From positions 79,691,171-79,755,170 of the forward strand of contig CM060732.1 of the NCBI GenBank assembly GCA_030704615.1: a stretch of DNA of 64,000 nucleotides, read 5' to 3'. The notes beneath the pieces are model-generated. The model worked only from the letters and a program-made list of their open reading frames with translations, had not been told where the DNA came from and made no database searches. Numbering within the stretch: the stretch's first letter is position 1; each line of letters begins with the position of its first letter. Source of the DNA: Takakia lepidozioides. Lineage: Eukaryota > Streptophyta > Takakiopsida > Takakiales > Takakiaceae. Position numbers and translations under genes: made by a program. Shown here piece by piece: positions 45,781 to 57,077 of the stretch.

Positions 45781-47506
45781 TTACTCGAGAAATATCAGTT
45801 CGAGTTTGTGAGTGCCAAGTTCGAGTTGGTTGTAGCACTTGTGTTTTTAGATCATGAGAAGCGGTTCAGCCTAGAGTGCAGGGATCCGTGCATGAGCCTA
45901 TCCAAAGCGGATAGAGTGCAAAGGCGAACATGTTGCAGGTTTGCAATGGATAGAGAGGTGGGTAGCCTATGTTGAAGAACGGCGTTGCATAGCTCAACGC
46001 TATGGCAACCAAGTTTGGGGTTCTAGTGTGAAGCGGAGGAGACGCTGGCCACGAGTGGGCGAACTGGTGGTCGTCTTCTTCAGCTACAGGCCGAGTTAAG
46101 GAGCTGCAGAAATGTGGGCTGCCCATGGGAAACTAGTGTGTTGCAGGTTGGAGATGATATGATCAGCTCCAAGTATTTCTGCCCGAAATCAGATTGTTGC
46201 CGATAGATGAGGAGCAGCTAAATGGTGGAGCTGCGAGGGGATGCATCGCACTCCGTTGGGAGCTTTAGCTCCAAGCTCATGAAAAGGTATGAGTGAAGAG
46301 AGGGGGCTGGTCCCTCTGGTGTGCAAATCACTGCACTTGTGAAGCATGTGCTGAGTTGGAGTTTCAATCGAAACTCAGCAGTGTAAGGGCCCTTGGAGTG
46401 GCAAGAGCGGGGTTGGAAGGGTAGCAGCGAGGTGTCCTAGAGCCAGGGGATATGCATGAGAAGTGCATGTGCACCAAGTTTGTAAATGTGGGTATTTTCA
46501 GATTCGTTTTTGTGAGCTTTATGAAGAAATGGAGCTTGAGGCAGCATATTGCTTGCTTGTTGAGTTTAGGGTGCCTCTGGTGGGTCGTGAGAGCCCAAGA
46601 GAGCATGGCAGCAAGCCTGGTGGCTTCGCAGAAGCCTTAGCTCGGCGGCAGCAGGGGCAGGAGCAAACCCAGCTCGGGAAGAGTTCGGGAACGTGTGGGA
46701 ATGCATGGTAACTCGTTGGGAGTTCCAGGGCACGCAGGGAACAGCGGCCGTGATGGGCCGTGGGGGCGGTATCACGAGATACCACGAGCCCAGGCCGTGA
46801 CTGTTGACCGTGACCGTTGACTGTGACCGTTGGAAGCCTTGGTGTTGACACAACGGGTGGGCACGGTGACCAGATCGTGGGGATGGCGGACCGTGAAGGC
46901 TCATGGGCGTGGTACCACGGGGTATCACGGGGCAGCCCGTGGCCAACGAGCGCTTAGGGCAGGTCGTGAGAGTCGTGGCGGTTGGAGCCACAGAAGGCCG
47001 CGAACAGTCAGAGTGAAATAATAATAATAATTATTATTATTATTATGATTTTCACTCGTTTCGTGGGACCTTGATGGGGAGGCTGGGCTCTGAAGAACAA
47101 TGGTTTTGAGCTAGCTGATCCGGCTGAAAAGTCGGAATTGCCTCCCTGTTGCGTTTTAACAAAGGGGATTACTTCCCTGCAGTTGCAGGTGCAGGCTCTG
47201 TTGGGAACCTAGTATTCCAAACCATAAGCCGCATCAGGTTCTCTACCCGGTTACCTTGTGGAGAGGGGGTTAGAGACAGGTTCATGACCGGTTGAGTGGC
47301 AGTTTGTCAACACGGAGGTGCCACTAGTTGCTGGGGAAAGTGCCGGTACGAGCACTAGCGATACTAGCGGGTATACGAGACGAGGTGTGCGGTTTAGGCC
47401 ACCTTCACCTCCTGTGTCTTCTACGGAAGGTTCTGATTCGGATTGTGAATTAGGATGACTCACACCGGCGGTGCAAGTTCTTTCCTTGCCATTGTTGTGG
47501 GACACA
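45781..47506 (+). other. Element B leader
   Basis: Non-coding leader beginning CTCGAGAAATATCAG. Parts are shared with 51060-51400 and 59935-60640. It contains a CCGTGACTGTTGACCGTGACC minisatellite (46790-46835), several GTACCACGGGGTATCACGG-like words, and an inverted repeat at 47011-47058 made of (AAT)n then (ATT)n flanked by GAGTGAAA and TTTTCACTC. Confidence 0.55.
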
Positions 47507-48607
47507 ATGGAGGAGATGTATGGAGCCACCAAGGGGCCACGAAGTTACTCGGGGGCGGTGGGCACCATTGAGTTGGATGATTTTATCCAAGAGTTTGATA
47601 GTTGATGTGACTTGCAGCAAATGCGCAATCCACAACTGTTTACGCTTTTCATGGCATGGAACGGGCTGTTTCAACACCTTGAGGGGCCGCCCATGGATGA
47701 TTACCATGAGTTTAGGCAGGGGCGCGATGTTGAGATCGAGGAGTGGAGGATGTACTGGTCACCCGACTTTGTCTCCATCACTATAGGCACAAGGGCAGCA
47801 GCCACACCGGCAGCTGCAACAGCAGCTTCCACGAGTAGTAGTTGGACTAGTGGTACAGCAACTACGACATCCACCCAAGCTACTGTTGCACCAGCACCAG
47901 TGGCGGTGTTTGCGTTCAACCCTGTTGTGGAGTTCTTCGAAGAGTTGAGAAGGAACTACCAGGGGGTGAGGACAGAGAAGTTGAGGAGCTTGCAAGAGTT
48001 CCAGAGAAAGCCTATTGAGAGCTTGATGGAGGCTTCCACTCGCATGAGGCGCTTGATAAATGTAACCCAAGGGGTTACGGAGGCTCAGGCAGTCCAATTC
48101 TGGTATGACATATTGGACAAGGAGCTGAGGAGAATGGTGCGGGATGCAACTCTCCTACAAGCGGCCCAACCCACCTTAGCAAATGTGTTTTTGCTGGCAG
48201 AGCGGATAGAGGTCAACATGGTGGAGGAACGAGTGGTCATGGTGGGATTTGCTAAGGAGGCACCACGGGGTAGTGGTGCTCTTAGCCAGCCACTACCTCA
48301 ACGTGCTCAAGGCAACAAGGGGGCTCAGGTGAAGCCTAGGGAAGGGCAGAGAGGACCTCAGATGCAGGGTCTCTCCCTTCATTTGCTGGCCAACAACGGG
48401 CGGATATGGTGTGCTAGTGGGAGGATAGATCCCAACCTTGCAGTGGTACCTATAGGATTGCGTTGCATGCTATGTAGGCATGCTCGTTGTGCCGCCATTA
48501 TGCTGGTGTGTGATCGATGCTCAAGAGGTTGTCACATGGGATGCTTGACACCACCTCTCGAGATGGTTCCTGATGGAGATTGGTTATATCCACACTGCTT
48601 GGGATAG
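47507..48607 (+). CDS. gag-like protein fused to a PHD finger (element B)
   Basis: The frame starts at ATG 47507 (MEEMYGATKGPRS), has one TGA at 47603-47605 and is then open for 330 codons. The centre is a gag-like retrotransposon domain (FFEELRRNYQGVRTEKLRSL, FQRKPIESLMEASTRMRRL, ILDKELRRMVRDATLL). At the end, in frame, is GLRCMLCRH, LVCDRCSRG, CHMGCLTPPLE and DWLYPHC, a PHD-type C4HC3 zinc finger whose seventh ligand has changed from Cys to Tyr. The same PHD sequence ends the integrase of the related pol copy (55270-55698, minus). The fusion is therefore best read as an internal deletion removing pol but keeping the frame. Confidence 0.7.
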
Positions 48608-49047
48608 TGGCAGTGGATATGACTAGTGGCCAGCAGCTAACAAGACATGGGAGGCCAAGCTCATAGGAGTCAATACCCGAGATCTCAGGCTCAAGTTCAT
48701 AGGTTGCAAGACGGCGACTAACGATGGGGCAACGATTGTACCCGGCCTCTTGATCTATCGAGTTTGAGTGTAGTAGAGACAGTGGTGGAGGACTTAGTGA
48801 GGCTATGGTCACTATCACATCTTGTGGCTACCTGGACTTAGAGGGACCTAAGCGCCAGCTAGGGGGACGATTGTGATGGACTAGTGGATGCACTAATGGT
48901 GGCTAGTGGCAGCCTAGTGGTGGACTAGTGGCTGCACTAGTGGTGCACTAGTGATGGACTAGTGATAGACTAGTGTTTGGTGTGCACATGTGTTGTGTGG
49001 TTTTGAACAGCGATGTAGTTTGTAGCGATATGTATGCGCACGACAGC
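48608..49047 (+). repeat. CTAGTGG-rich 3' region of element B
   Basis: From 48870 the sequence is dominated by GGACTAGTGG, GCACTAGTGG and GTGATAGACTAGTG words, then TTTGGTGTGCACATGTGTTG and GATATGTATGCGCACGACA. This approximately 175-bp segment (called S) lies before the 3' LTR core and again after it (49375-49542). Confidence 0.7.
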
Positions 49048-49542
49048 TGTCAAGTTATTTTACCATTAGTGTGAAGTTAGCTAGGAAATAACTAGCTTTT
49101 ATATATTGACATTTGGGATTGACCCAAGTGTCAATCCAAAGGCCAATACATGTTTGGGCACCTGGCGTTGTTATCGTCACGGCAGATCGCGGTGGGCTCA
49201 TCTTTCTCGAGTTGAGCCTCACCGCGTCTAGCTATGGCGCCGTAGTGTGGATTCCCCATGGCATGGGCTGCACTTGGCTCGACTTAATATATGAGTGATG
49301 TTTTCATGTGCAAGTATGCGAGTTTGAGAGAACTTGTGTGCTTGTATCATCTGCATTTCCTTATCTATTGTGATGGACTAGTGGCAGCCTAGTGGTGGAC
49401 TAGTGGCTGCACTAGCGGTGACTAGTGGTTGTCTAGTGGCAACCTAGTGGTGCACTAGTGATAGACTAGTGTTTGGTGTGCACATGTGTTGTGTGGTTTT
49501 GGACAACGATGTAGTTGTGTAGCGATATGTATGTGCACGACA
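49048..49542 (+). repeat. 3' LTR of element B (core plus S segment)
   Basis: The core, 49048-49374, matches the 5' LTR. The S segment follows and ends GCACGACA next to the right flank. Together they read TGTC...GACA, the inverted dinucleotide ends expected of a complete LTR. Confidence 0.65.
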
Positions 49543-50730
49543 AAGATTTCAAAGAACCTGTGGAGAGGGAGGTATTTGGAAATGCAACTTCTGAAACTAG
49601 AACAGCAGGAGATTTATTCTCATCAGGTTCACCAAATTTATCAGCAATGTCATCATCAACCTCGTACAAAAAAATGTGCGTGATATGGGCCACAAGAACC
49701 ACATGTGTAACTCCTCCGAAATCTCAATTAGAGGAACAAGCCGGCGCATTAGAATCCAACTCTAGTACCATATCTTCAATATTGAAAACCTAAGGAGAAC
49801 TCACAATAGCGGAATCATCAAATTCCAAATCAGATAATGAATATTACGGAATTGAATCAGCCACAACATCAGCAACATCATCCTCATCTTCTCCACTTTA
49901 AGCCCTGGGAGACTCAATCGCGACAAAAGCTTTGACGCCTGATACGCAACAAAAACGGAAATAACACATAGAAAAGCGGGCACTGAGTATAGAATGAGCG
50001 CCAACCCCTGGTCGAAAAGATCCGGAAGGCGGAAAGAAATCTTCCACGTGCTTTATGCAGAGGAAGGCCTCTTAGGTCGGGGGTTCTTGGATTTTCGGGC
50101 ATGGCCTTCCCCTAAGTACTAGGACAAGAATAATATGTAAAAAACTTGATACCAGTCCAACACCAAAGCCAACAGAAGAAGAAAACAGAAGCCAGAAGAC
50201 AACTGGTAGAAAGAAAGAAACCAGCACTTGACTAAGTAGCTACCGCACTTCCTCTTGTAAGTCTAAAAGGAAAGTTGCATTCTAGATCTAGTCTTCTTAA
50301 GAGAGCGGCGGTGCCTCCAATTCACTTCGGACTCTTCGCCCTCTATAGGGGAGTGATGAGCACTAAAGGAGCTCCCAGCTCGGAGGGATGGTGTCGTTTA
50401 ATGGTTGTTTATGGACTCGTCACTGTATATACTTGGTCTTCTTTTAAAATGTTCCAAATAATTTATACCATAATGTTTTAGAGAAATATGACTACTGAGG
50501 TCTTGGCAACAAAGTTTTGGCAGATTCTTATGTATTTAATTATCTGATTTTTATATTTTATTTTTAACAGGCTGGGGATAGTGGCCCTGGAAATAGATTA
50601 AAGGGGACAGGATAAAATAACAGGTGAAGATACAAGCCGTAAAGCTTATTAAGGGGATACTACCCCGTGGCAAAACTCCGGGAGAAAAAGGGCCACCAAC
50701 CTAAGGAAGGTTGGGGCTGGAGAAAAGAAT
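49543..50730 (-). other. Crypton-like upstream fragment and unassigned sequence
   Basis: Minus-strand 49702-49543 reads FLYEVDDDIADKFGEPDENK and ends TGSLKSL. If element B is removed, this continues in frame into TKSTVDDKSFVETDAL at 45472, so it belongs to the interrupted gene. The remaining sequence to 50730 shows only short frames and no recognised domain. Confidence 0.5.
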
Positions 50731-52820
50731 TGTCAAGTTATTTCACCACTAGTGTGAAACTAGCTAGGAAATAGCTAGCTTTTACATGTTGACATTTGGG
50801 ATTGGCCCAAGTGCCAATCCAGGGGTCAAGGCAGATTTAGGCCCCGGAGTGGTTATCTTCACGGCAAGCGCGGGAGGCTCATCTTTCTCGAGTTGAGCCT
50901 CACCGCGTCTAGCTATGGCGCCATAGTGTGGATTCCCCATGGCGTGGGGTGCACTTGGCTTGACTTGTATTTGAGTGATGAGTTTATATATACATGAGTT
51001 TATGCTTCAGCTTTGTGAGTTCGCATGACCTTGTGCTTGTATTCTTCTTGTTTATCACGGGTTTGTCACTCGAGAAAGATGAGCTCGTATCTGTGAGTGC
51101 CAGATATGAGTTAGTTGTAGCACTTGTGGTTTTTGTTTGAGAATGAGAGAAACTTTCAGCCCATTGAAGGCTTGTACTTTTAGGTTTGGGAGTGCAAGAA
51201 AAGAAGGAAGGGGCTAGTTTCCCTGTAGGGCATGTGTGGAGCATGCTTTCAGCCCGCTGAAGCTTGTATTTTCAGATTTGTGGGTGCAAGTAAGGAAGCA
51301 AAGGAGCTGATTTCTCTTATGTGGGAGTAGTGCATGTGTGGAGCATGCATTCAGCCTAGTTAGGCCTCCATCTTTAAGCTTTGGAGAGCTAGAAGGGAAG
51401 GTAATGGGCTGATCTGCTCTTATGTGACAGTCCGGCACTTGTAGAGCGTGTTTTGAGTTGGGGTTTCAACTACAAGCCTAGATAGAGCATGGCTCTTGAA
51501 GCGGCAGGTGTAGGGGGCTGGAATAGGCTCTAAGACACGTGCTATGGCCAAGGAGAGCGCATGAATAAGTGCTCACAAGGGCTAGAAACCAGCAAGGCTC
51601 GGTTGTTTGCCATTGAGTTGAGTGGCGGGGTTTTTGGAGTCTAAGTGAGAAAGAGAGCTTGGTTTGTGGCAAGCATCTTCCTCATGACTTAGAGCTTTTG
51701 TTGGTGGTGTATGGGAGTTGAAAAGAGCAAGAAGACATTGCAGATTTCTTCACAGCTACCATAGCTCGTTGCAAGAGAGCTCAAGGTTCAAGAGACACAA
51801 ACCCTAGCTTGGTGTGGCTGAACTCCCTTGGAGAAATGGCTAAACTGCCATGAGCGGACATGGATGGGGCTGTGATGGGCTGTGACAGGCTGTGGCCTTT
51901 AGGGCTATGACGGGCTGTGGCCTATGGGCCTGTGACAAGATGTGATTGGCTGTGACCTGTGGCCTGTGGGGCTGTGGTGGGCTGTGACAGGCTGTGGCCT
52001 ATGGGGCTATGACGGACTGTGGGGCTGTGATGGGCTGTGATGGATGTGACCTGTGGGGCTGTGACCGGTTGTGGCCTGTGGGGCTGTGATGGGCTGTGTC
52101 ATGTGGCCTGTGTGGGGCTGTGAGGGCTTGACATGTAATCTGTATGGGCCTGTGCTGGTCTGTGGTGGCCCGTGTTGACCTTTGGACGGCCTGGGCTGAC
52201 CCGTGGAAGCATTGATGGACTGCCTGAGAACTAGTATGTGGTCTTGAAGGCCAAATTTCGAAGCTCATGGAGGGCGGTTTGAGGAGTATCTTCATGATAT
52301 TCCCATGGTCATACAAGTGAGGGAAGAGAGGAGAGGAAGAGTGTTGGGATGAGGGCATGTTGGGGTTAGGCATTGCTTTAGCTTCTCTTCCTCGTAGTTT
52401 TTCACCCTCTCATTAGGCCAAGACCTTTCCGTAGGTGGAGGCAAGAGTCAGTCCGGGTTTGGGCTGGGGTGTCCTTACAGGAGCGACACCGTGGAGTTGT
52501 TTTTGGTGTGGAAGAGTTGTCGTTCTGATTTCTTGAATCCCCTCCACACCTGCATGCTTGACTGTGCGCCACGTTAGTTTTGTGTGGACGCTTGTTTTTA
52601 TAGGTGATTGGTCCGGATTTGATCGCCGGTCAGTCCTAGAGCGTGATGTCGATGGTGAGGCTGGGGTGATGACCAGTCAGACCATCATTAATTCTCATGT
52701 GGTGAGGTTGGAGGTGATGACCAGCCAACCATATGAGTGCTTGCGGGGGATGTAGGTGCAGGTGCAGGCTATGTTAGGAACTTAGTATTCCAAACCATAA
52801 TCCGCAACAAGCTCTCTAAT
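50731..52820 (+). mobile_element. Related LTR element (element C): LTR and leader
   Basis: LTR core 50731-51057 (327 bp, TGTCAAG to TTTATCA) is followed by a leader like that of element B (CACTCGAGAAAGATGAGCTC). The leader contains a GGGCTGTGATGGGCTGTG-type minisatellite at 51845-52200, and at 52750-52800 a stretch (GGTGCAGGTGCAGGCT, GTATTCCAAACCATAA) shared with 47180-47235 in element B. At about 52820 it passes abruptly into eIF2 gamma sequence. No gag or pol is seen. Confidence 0.7.
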
Positions 52821-54118
52821 TTCTGCTTTGTAGGCTGCTTGGAGTTCGAACCAAAGGCACAGAAAAGCAAAGCAGGGTGGGCAGTTGCAGGGTTGGGTGG
52901 ATCAAAAGCTGCACATGTTGAGTCCATTGGAAGTCCATGGAAAAAAAAAATTGAATCTATTGCTTTCAGTTTATTTAAAAAAAAATAGATAGTAGTATAT
53001 ATAACATTTTTTAGTAAATATTCCCTCCTCAAAGATTGAAAACATTCTTTACTAGATATTTTAATCTTTAATTTGAAAAAACATTTAGATATCAAAATCT
53101 AGAATTTACAACCACTTGTCCATATACCACCTAGCACCTCTAGATTATAGGTTTGTATGCCTTTTTAGTAAAAGAAGACACTTCAAAAATCCAAAACATA
53201 AGATGTTATGGACTAGAGCAAATCAACTTGTTTGTAGGTGCAAAATAGTCCATAGCTCTCAATTCCTAAGATAATTAGTCCACATAAAAGTGAATTTGGG
53301 TTGGATTTAAAAATGGCACCCTCAGTGTGTTTTCCTTTGTGTCATTGTATGAGTACACATGATATTTTTTCAGTCCATAAGATTTTATGTGTAACATCTG
53401 CAGTCCACAGTAATCAACTTTTATGGCTCTCTTGTATATGTTTGTTTTCGCAATCTAACAATTGGTACACATACCTATTGTAGTTAGAAACCCTACACCA
53501 TATAAATTTAGATGAAATATTGAATTGTTGGACAAATATGGATAAAACCATGTAGGGAGGTCACAGTAGAAACTGCCATGTTACGCAAAAACTGAGACAC
53601 CCAATCCTGCAAATACCCGGGTCTCAAAGTTGACAAAGACTGAAGTCCTCATGCTCAACATTGGTTCCATGTCGATTGGTGCGCGTGTGGTTGCGGTCAA
53701 GAATGATCTTGTCAAACTGCAATTGACCACCCCTGTTTGCACCAGCAAAGTGGAGAAAGCGGCCCTCAGCAGACGAATTGAAAAGCACTGGCGCTTGATA
53801 GGGTGGGGCCAAATTCAGGCCGGGTTGATCATTGATATCCCGGAGGCACTATAAAAAACATGGTTGTGAGTGAAGTACACCCGTCAAGAAAAAGCCCTGC
53901 TCTCTCAAAAAGGAGCCAGTCACAAAGAGCAAGACGCTTTGTCCAAAGCTTCTCTAGAGATCTAGCAACAATGTGGATAGGGAGGGAGTCGATGGGAACA
54001 ATTTTTGTAAGGTGGCGAAGAAAACCTTGTGTGAGGATCACTGGATATTTCTCTAGTACTGTTGGACTGGTAGAGGCCTGCTTTTATACCAGGCGTCGGG
54101 CTTTGCCGACACCAAATT
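52821..54118 (+). pseudogene. Duplicated last exon and 3' flank of eIF2 gamma, split by an insertion
   Basis: 52826-52878 matches the start of the last exon (GGCTGCTTGGAGTTCGAACC) and 53619-54118 matches the rest through the stop and 3' flank (host 40890-41432). The frame from 53620 keeps [16 protein letters not shown] to LIIDIPEAL and a stop. The copy lacks all upstream exons and is dead. A 740-bp element (52879-53618) interrupts it after GCAGGGT. It lies in the sense orientation downstream of the element C LTR. Confidence 0.85.
52879..53618. mobile_element. 740-bp AT-rich element with terminal inverted repeats
   Basis: The left end starts GGGCAGTTGCAGGG. The complement of the right end starts GGGTATTTGCAGGA. 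The 26-bp ends match at 21 positions (shared core TTGCAGGRTTGGGTG). It is flanked by GGGT on both sides, while the intact host exon has a single GGGT here, suggesting a 4-bp target duplication. There is no coding capacity, so it is a MITE-like element of undetermined superfamily. Confidence 0.75.
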
Positions 54119-54304
54119 TGTTCTAAAATACTAGCACTCAAACATTAGTGTAGAGTGAGTATGATTACTCAATTTTATGTATGTAAGAATGAGAGAGAAG
54201 AAGACAAGACAATGTCTCTTCAACAACTCAACAGTCATACCCTAAAAGGTTGTACTCTTCATATAGATGTGTCCATTCTATATGGATGTTAACTTACATA
54301 ATCT
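54119..54304 (-). mobile_element. Truncated copia-like LTR
   Basis: It matches 42063-42250 (TGTTCTAAAATACTAG to GGATGTTAACTTA). It is joined directly to the eIF2 gamma 3' flank at ACCAAATT and cut off at ATAATCT by the LTR of the minus-strand gypsy element. Confidence 0.8.
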
Positions 54305-57077
54305 TGTCGTGCGCATACATATCGCTACACAACTATATTGTTGTCCAAAGCCAAACAACATGTGTGCACACCACACACTAGTATACCACTAATCCACCAC
54401 TAGTCCAACCACTAGTCTAACCACTAGGCTACAACTAGTCAGTCACTAGGCTGCCACTATGCTGCCCACTATGGCAGTCACTAGTCCACCCAATGATAAA
54501 GAAGAATAATACAAGCACAAGCTCATGCGAGCTCACAAAGCTGAAGCATAAACTCATGCATATATAACCTCATCACTCAAATACAAGTCAAGCCAAGTGC
54601 ACCCTACGCCATGGGGAATCCACACTACGGCGCCATAGCTAGGCGCGGTGAGGCTCAACTCGAGAAAGATGAGCCTCCCGCGCTTGCCGTGAAGATAACC
54701 ACTCCAGGGCCTAAATCTGCCTTGACCCCTGGATTGACACTTGGGCCAATCCCAAATGTCAATATATAAAAGCTAGCTATTTCCTAGCTAGTTTCACACT
54801 AGTGGTAAAATAACTTGACAGCTGTTGTGCGCATACATATCGCTACACAACTATATCGCTGTCCAAAACCACACAACACATATGCATACCACACACTAGT
54901 ATACCACTAGTCCACCACTACTCCAACCACTACTCCAACCACTAGGCTACAACTAGTCAGTCACTAGGCTGCCACTATGCTGCCCACTATGGCAGTCACT
55001 AGTCCACACAATTGCCCTCCTAGCTGGTGCTTAGGTCCCTTTAAGTCCAGGTAGCCACAAGATGTGATAGTGACCATAGCCTCACTAAGTCCTCCACCAT
55101 TGTCCCTACTACACTCAAACTCAATAGATCAAGAGGCCGGGTGCAAGAGTTGCCCCATCGTTAGTCGCCGTCTTGCAACCTGTGAACTTGAGCCTGGGAT
55201 CTCATGTATTGACTCCTATGAGCTTGGCCTCCCATGTCTTGTTAGCTGCCTCTAGTCATGTCCACTGCACTATCCCAAGCAGTATGGACATAACCAATCT
55301 CCATCAGGAACCTTCTCAAGAGGTGGTGTCAAGCATCCCATATGCCAACCTCTTGAGCATCGATCACACACCAGCATGGTGGCTGCTCCTTTGGTAGACC
55401 CACAAAGCATGCACCTCAAACCTGCAGGTACCACTGCCAAGTTTGGGTCAACTCTGCCATCGACATTGGGAAGGTGACATGGCGCACAATTACACACATG
55501 GTCTTTCCAAGTTATGCCATCCCGACCCTCCAAGATCATGACTCCTGAGGGCAATACCTCTGGAACCCTCAGAATAACACGCCCTGCAGTGACATCCAGG
55601 GTCGTAGGAGCAGTCTGCTGCAAATAAACATAGTCACTAGGGCTAAACCTCTGAACCCCAGGACGATATCCTCCACCACGTATAGTGGCATACCTCAACG
55701 TATCACGGTGCTATGCAATGGCAAGGTTCTCAAAAGCCATGGGCATGACTTTCTTGAACAACTCTGTACGCTGATCACATGCACGTACCCACACGTCCGG
55801 ATCGTCAAGGTTAAGGACTCGAGTAGTGTTCCTACGAATGGCTGCAGGAAATTCCAGCTCTCGGCCAAAGAGAAGGAAATATGGTGAGAAAGAGGCAAGT
55901 GATGCTTGTTTGCAGAACCTGTAGCCCGTGGCTAACCAAGACACCTGAAGATCCCAATCTCCTAGTGTCTCTTCTGCAAGCCATACTTGCTCAAACCCCT
56001 CTTCACCGTCTGAACAACTCTCTCTGCCAAGCCATCGGCCTCAAGATGATCCCGAGAAGTGGTGCGGTGGTCTATCAAGGCTTTATCACACAAAACCTAA
56101 AACTCCCCCAAGAACTCTCTCCCTTGGTCCGTGAGTACCTCAGTTGGAGCACCAAATCGGCTAAGCACACGATCCAAGAATGCATACGCAGCCCCCTCAC
56201 TAGCCTTGTCAGGCAATGGAACCAACTCAATCCACTTGGAGAAGTGCTCCACCATCACCAACACATATCTGTGGTGGCGCATAGTTAGTGGCAACGGTCC
56301 TGCGAAGTCAAGACTCCACCTGTAGCCCAATCCCATGATTGGTAAAGGATGCAACCATGGTGTAGGGGCGTTGAATGAAGCACGCACCCTGTCACACACC
56401 ATGCACCTAGCCACAAACTGTTGCACCTCTATATGCATACCACGCCACCAATACTGCCCCTACAGTAAACTGTGAGTGCGTCGCACTCCAAAATGCCCCA
56501 ACTCCTCATAGACATGCCACACCAAATGTGCACGCTGTCTGGGGTGAGGCACAATCCTCACCCGACCATTCTCCCATACTCGGAGCAAGTGTATCCCCTC
56601 CCACTTGAACCTCTTGGCTCGTTGTAGGATCCGATCCCTCTCCTTGGCAGTCACAGTGGTTGTCGTGTCTCCAGTATGGAGATAGTCCAACACAGCCGAA
56701 TCCTCATGTATATCTCTAGTACCACCTGGCTCATCACTAGCCTCAGGGTCCTCAGACACTCCGTCTACAGTCATCCCTGTTGTAGGTCCAACTTCACCTC
56801 CCGATGCCAAGATACACAAAAAGACAGATGCATGCCATCCCGACACTATCTCCTCGTCTGTCTCACCATGCCACCGAGCTCCAGTGTCATCCTGTTGGCT
56901 CGTGCATGGATTGCGACTCAATCCATCCGCATCCTGATTGACCAAACCCGGTCGATGCACCACCTGAAAGTCATACTCTTGGAGTATGAATGCCCACCGT
57001 GCAAGCTTCCCCGTAAGCTTGTCTGACTCCATCAACCACTTGAGTGGCTGGTGATCCGTGACAAGGGTGCATGCATC
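54305..57077 (-). mobile_element. Truncated Ty3/gypsy element (minus strand) of the element B/C family
   Basis: On the minus strand: C-terminal RNase H and integrase (57077-55270), S segment (about 55010-54821), then an LTR of core (54820-54494) plus S (54493-54305), ending GCACGACA. The 5' part of the element is missing at 57077. It probably represents the autonomous relative of elements B and C. Confidence 0.8.
55270..57050 (-). pseudogene. Gypsy pol 3' part: RNase H end, integrase, C-terminal PHD finger
   Basis: Order on the minus strand: RNase H tail (ARWAFILQEYDFQVVHRPG, DADGLSRNP), the integrase HHCC domain (LGHFGVRRTHSLL, then CMVCDRV), and the core (SLDFAGPLPL, VEHFSKWIELVPL, VLTDQGREFLGEF). 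A later segment reads FSPYFLLFGRELEFP, then FSPSDYVYLQQT. The C terminus has CMLC, CDRC, HMGC and CPYC, a complete PHD finger. Stops and shifts at about 56460, 56097 and 55710 break the frame. PHD fingers read histone H3 tails, so this tail may replace the chromodomain used by chromoviruses for targeting; that is inference. Confidence 0.8.

Larger units (their letters stand above)
45473..49542 (+). mobile_element. Non-autonomous LTR retrotransposon (element B) with gag-PHD ORF
   Basis: A 5' LTR starts at 45473 (TGTCAAGTTATTTTACC) and a 3' LTR at 49048. AAAGA flanks the left end and AAAGA/AAGAT the right end, giving a 4-5-bp target duplication, and the two LTR ends read TGTC and GACA. Inside are a long leader (45785-47506), one gag-like ORF fused to a PHD finger, and a CTAGTGG-rich tail. 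Pol is absent. It interrupts the Crypton-like gene. Confidence 0.75.

Noticed and set aside
46519-47021. Long overlapping frames on both strands in the element B leader
   Set aside because: GC-rich minisatellite sequence keeps several frames open; no domain or homology signal.
47701-48097. Minus-strand frames rich in Ala/Val or Cys/Ser opposite gag
   Set aside because: Complement of the Ala/Thr/Ser-rich stretch of the gag-like ORF.
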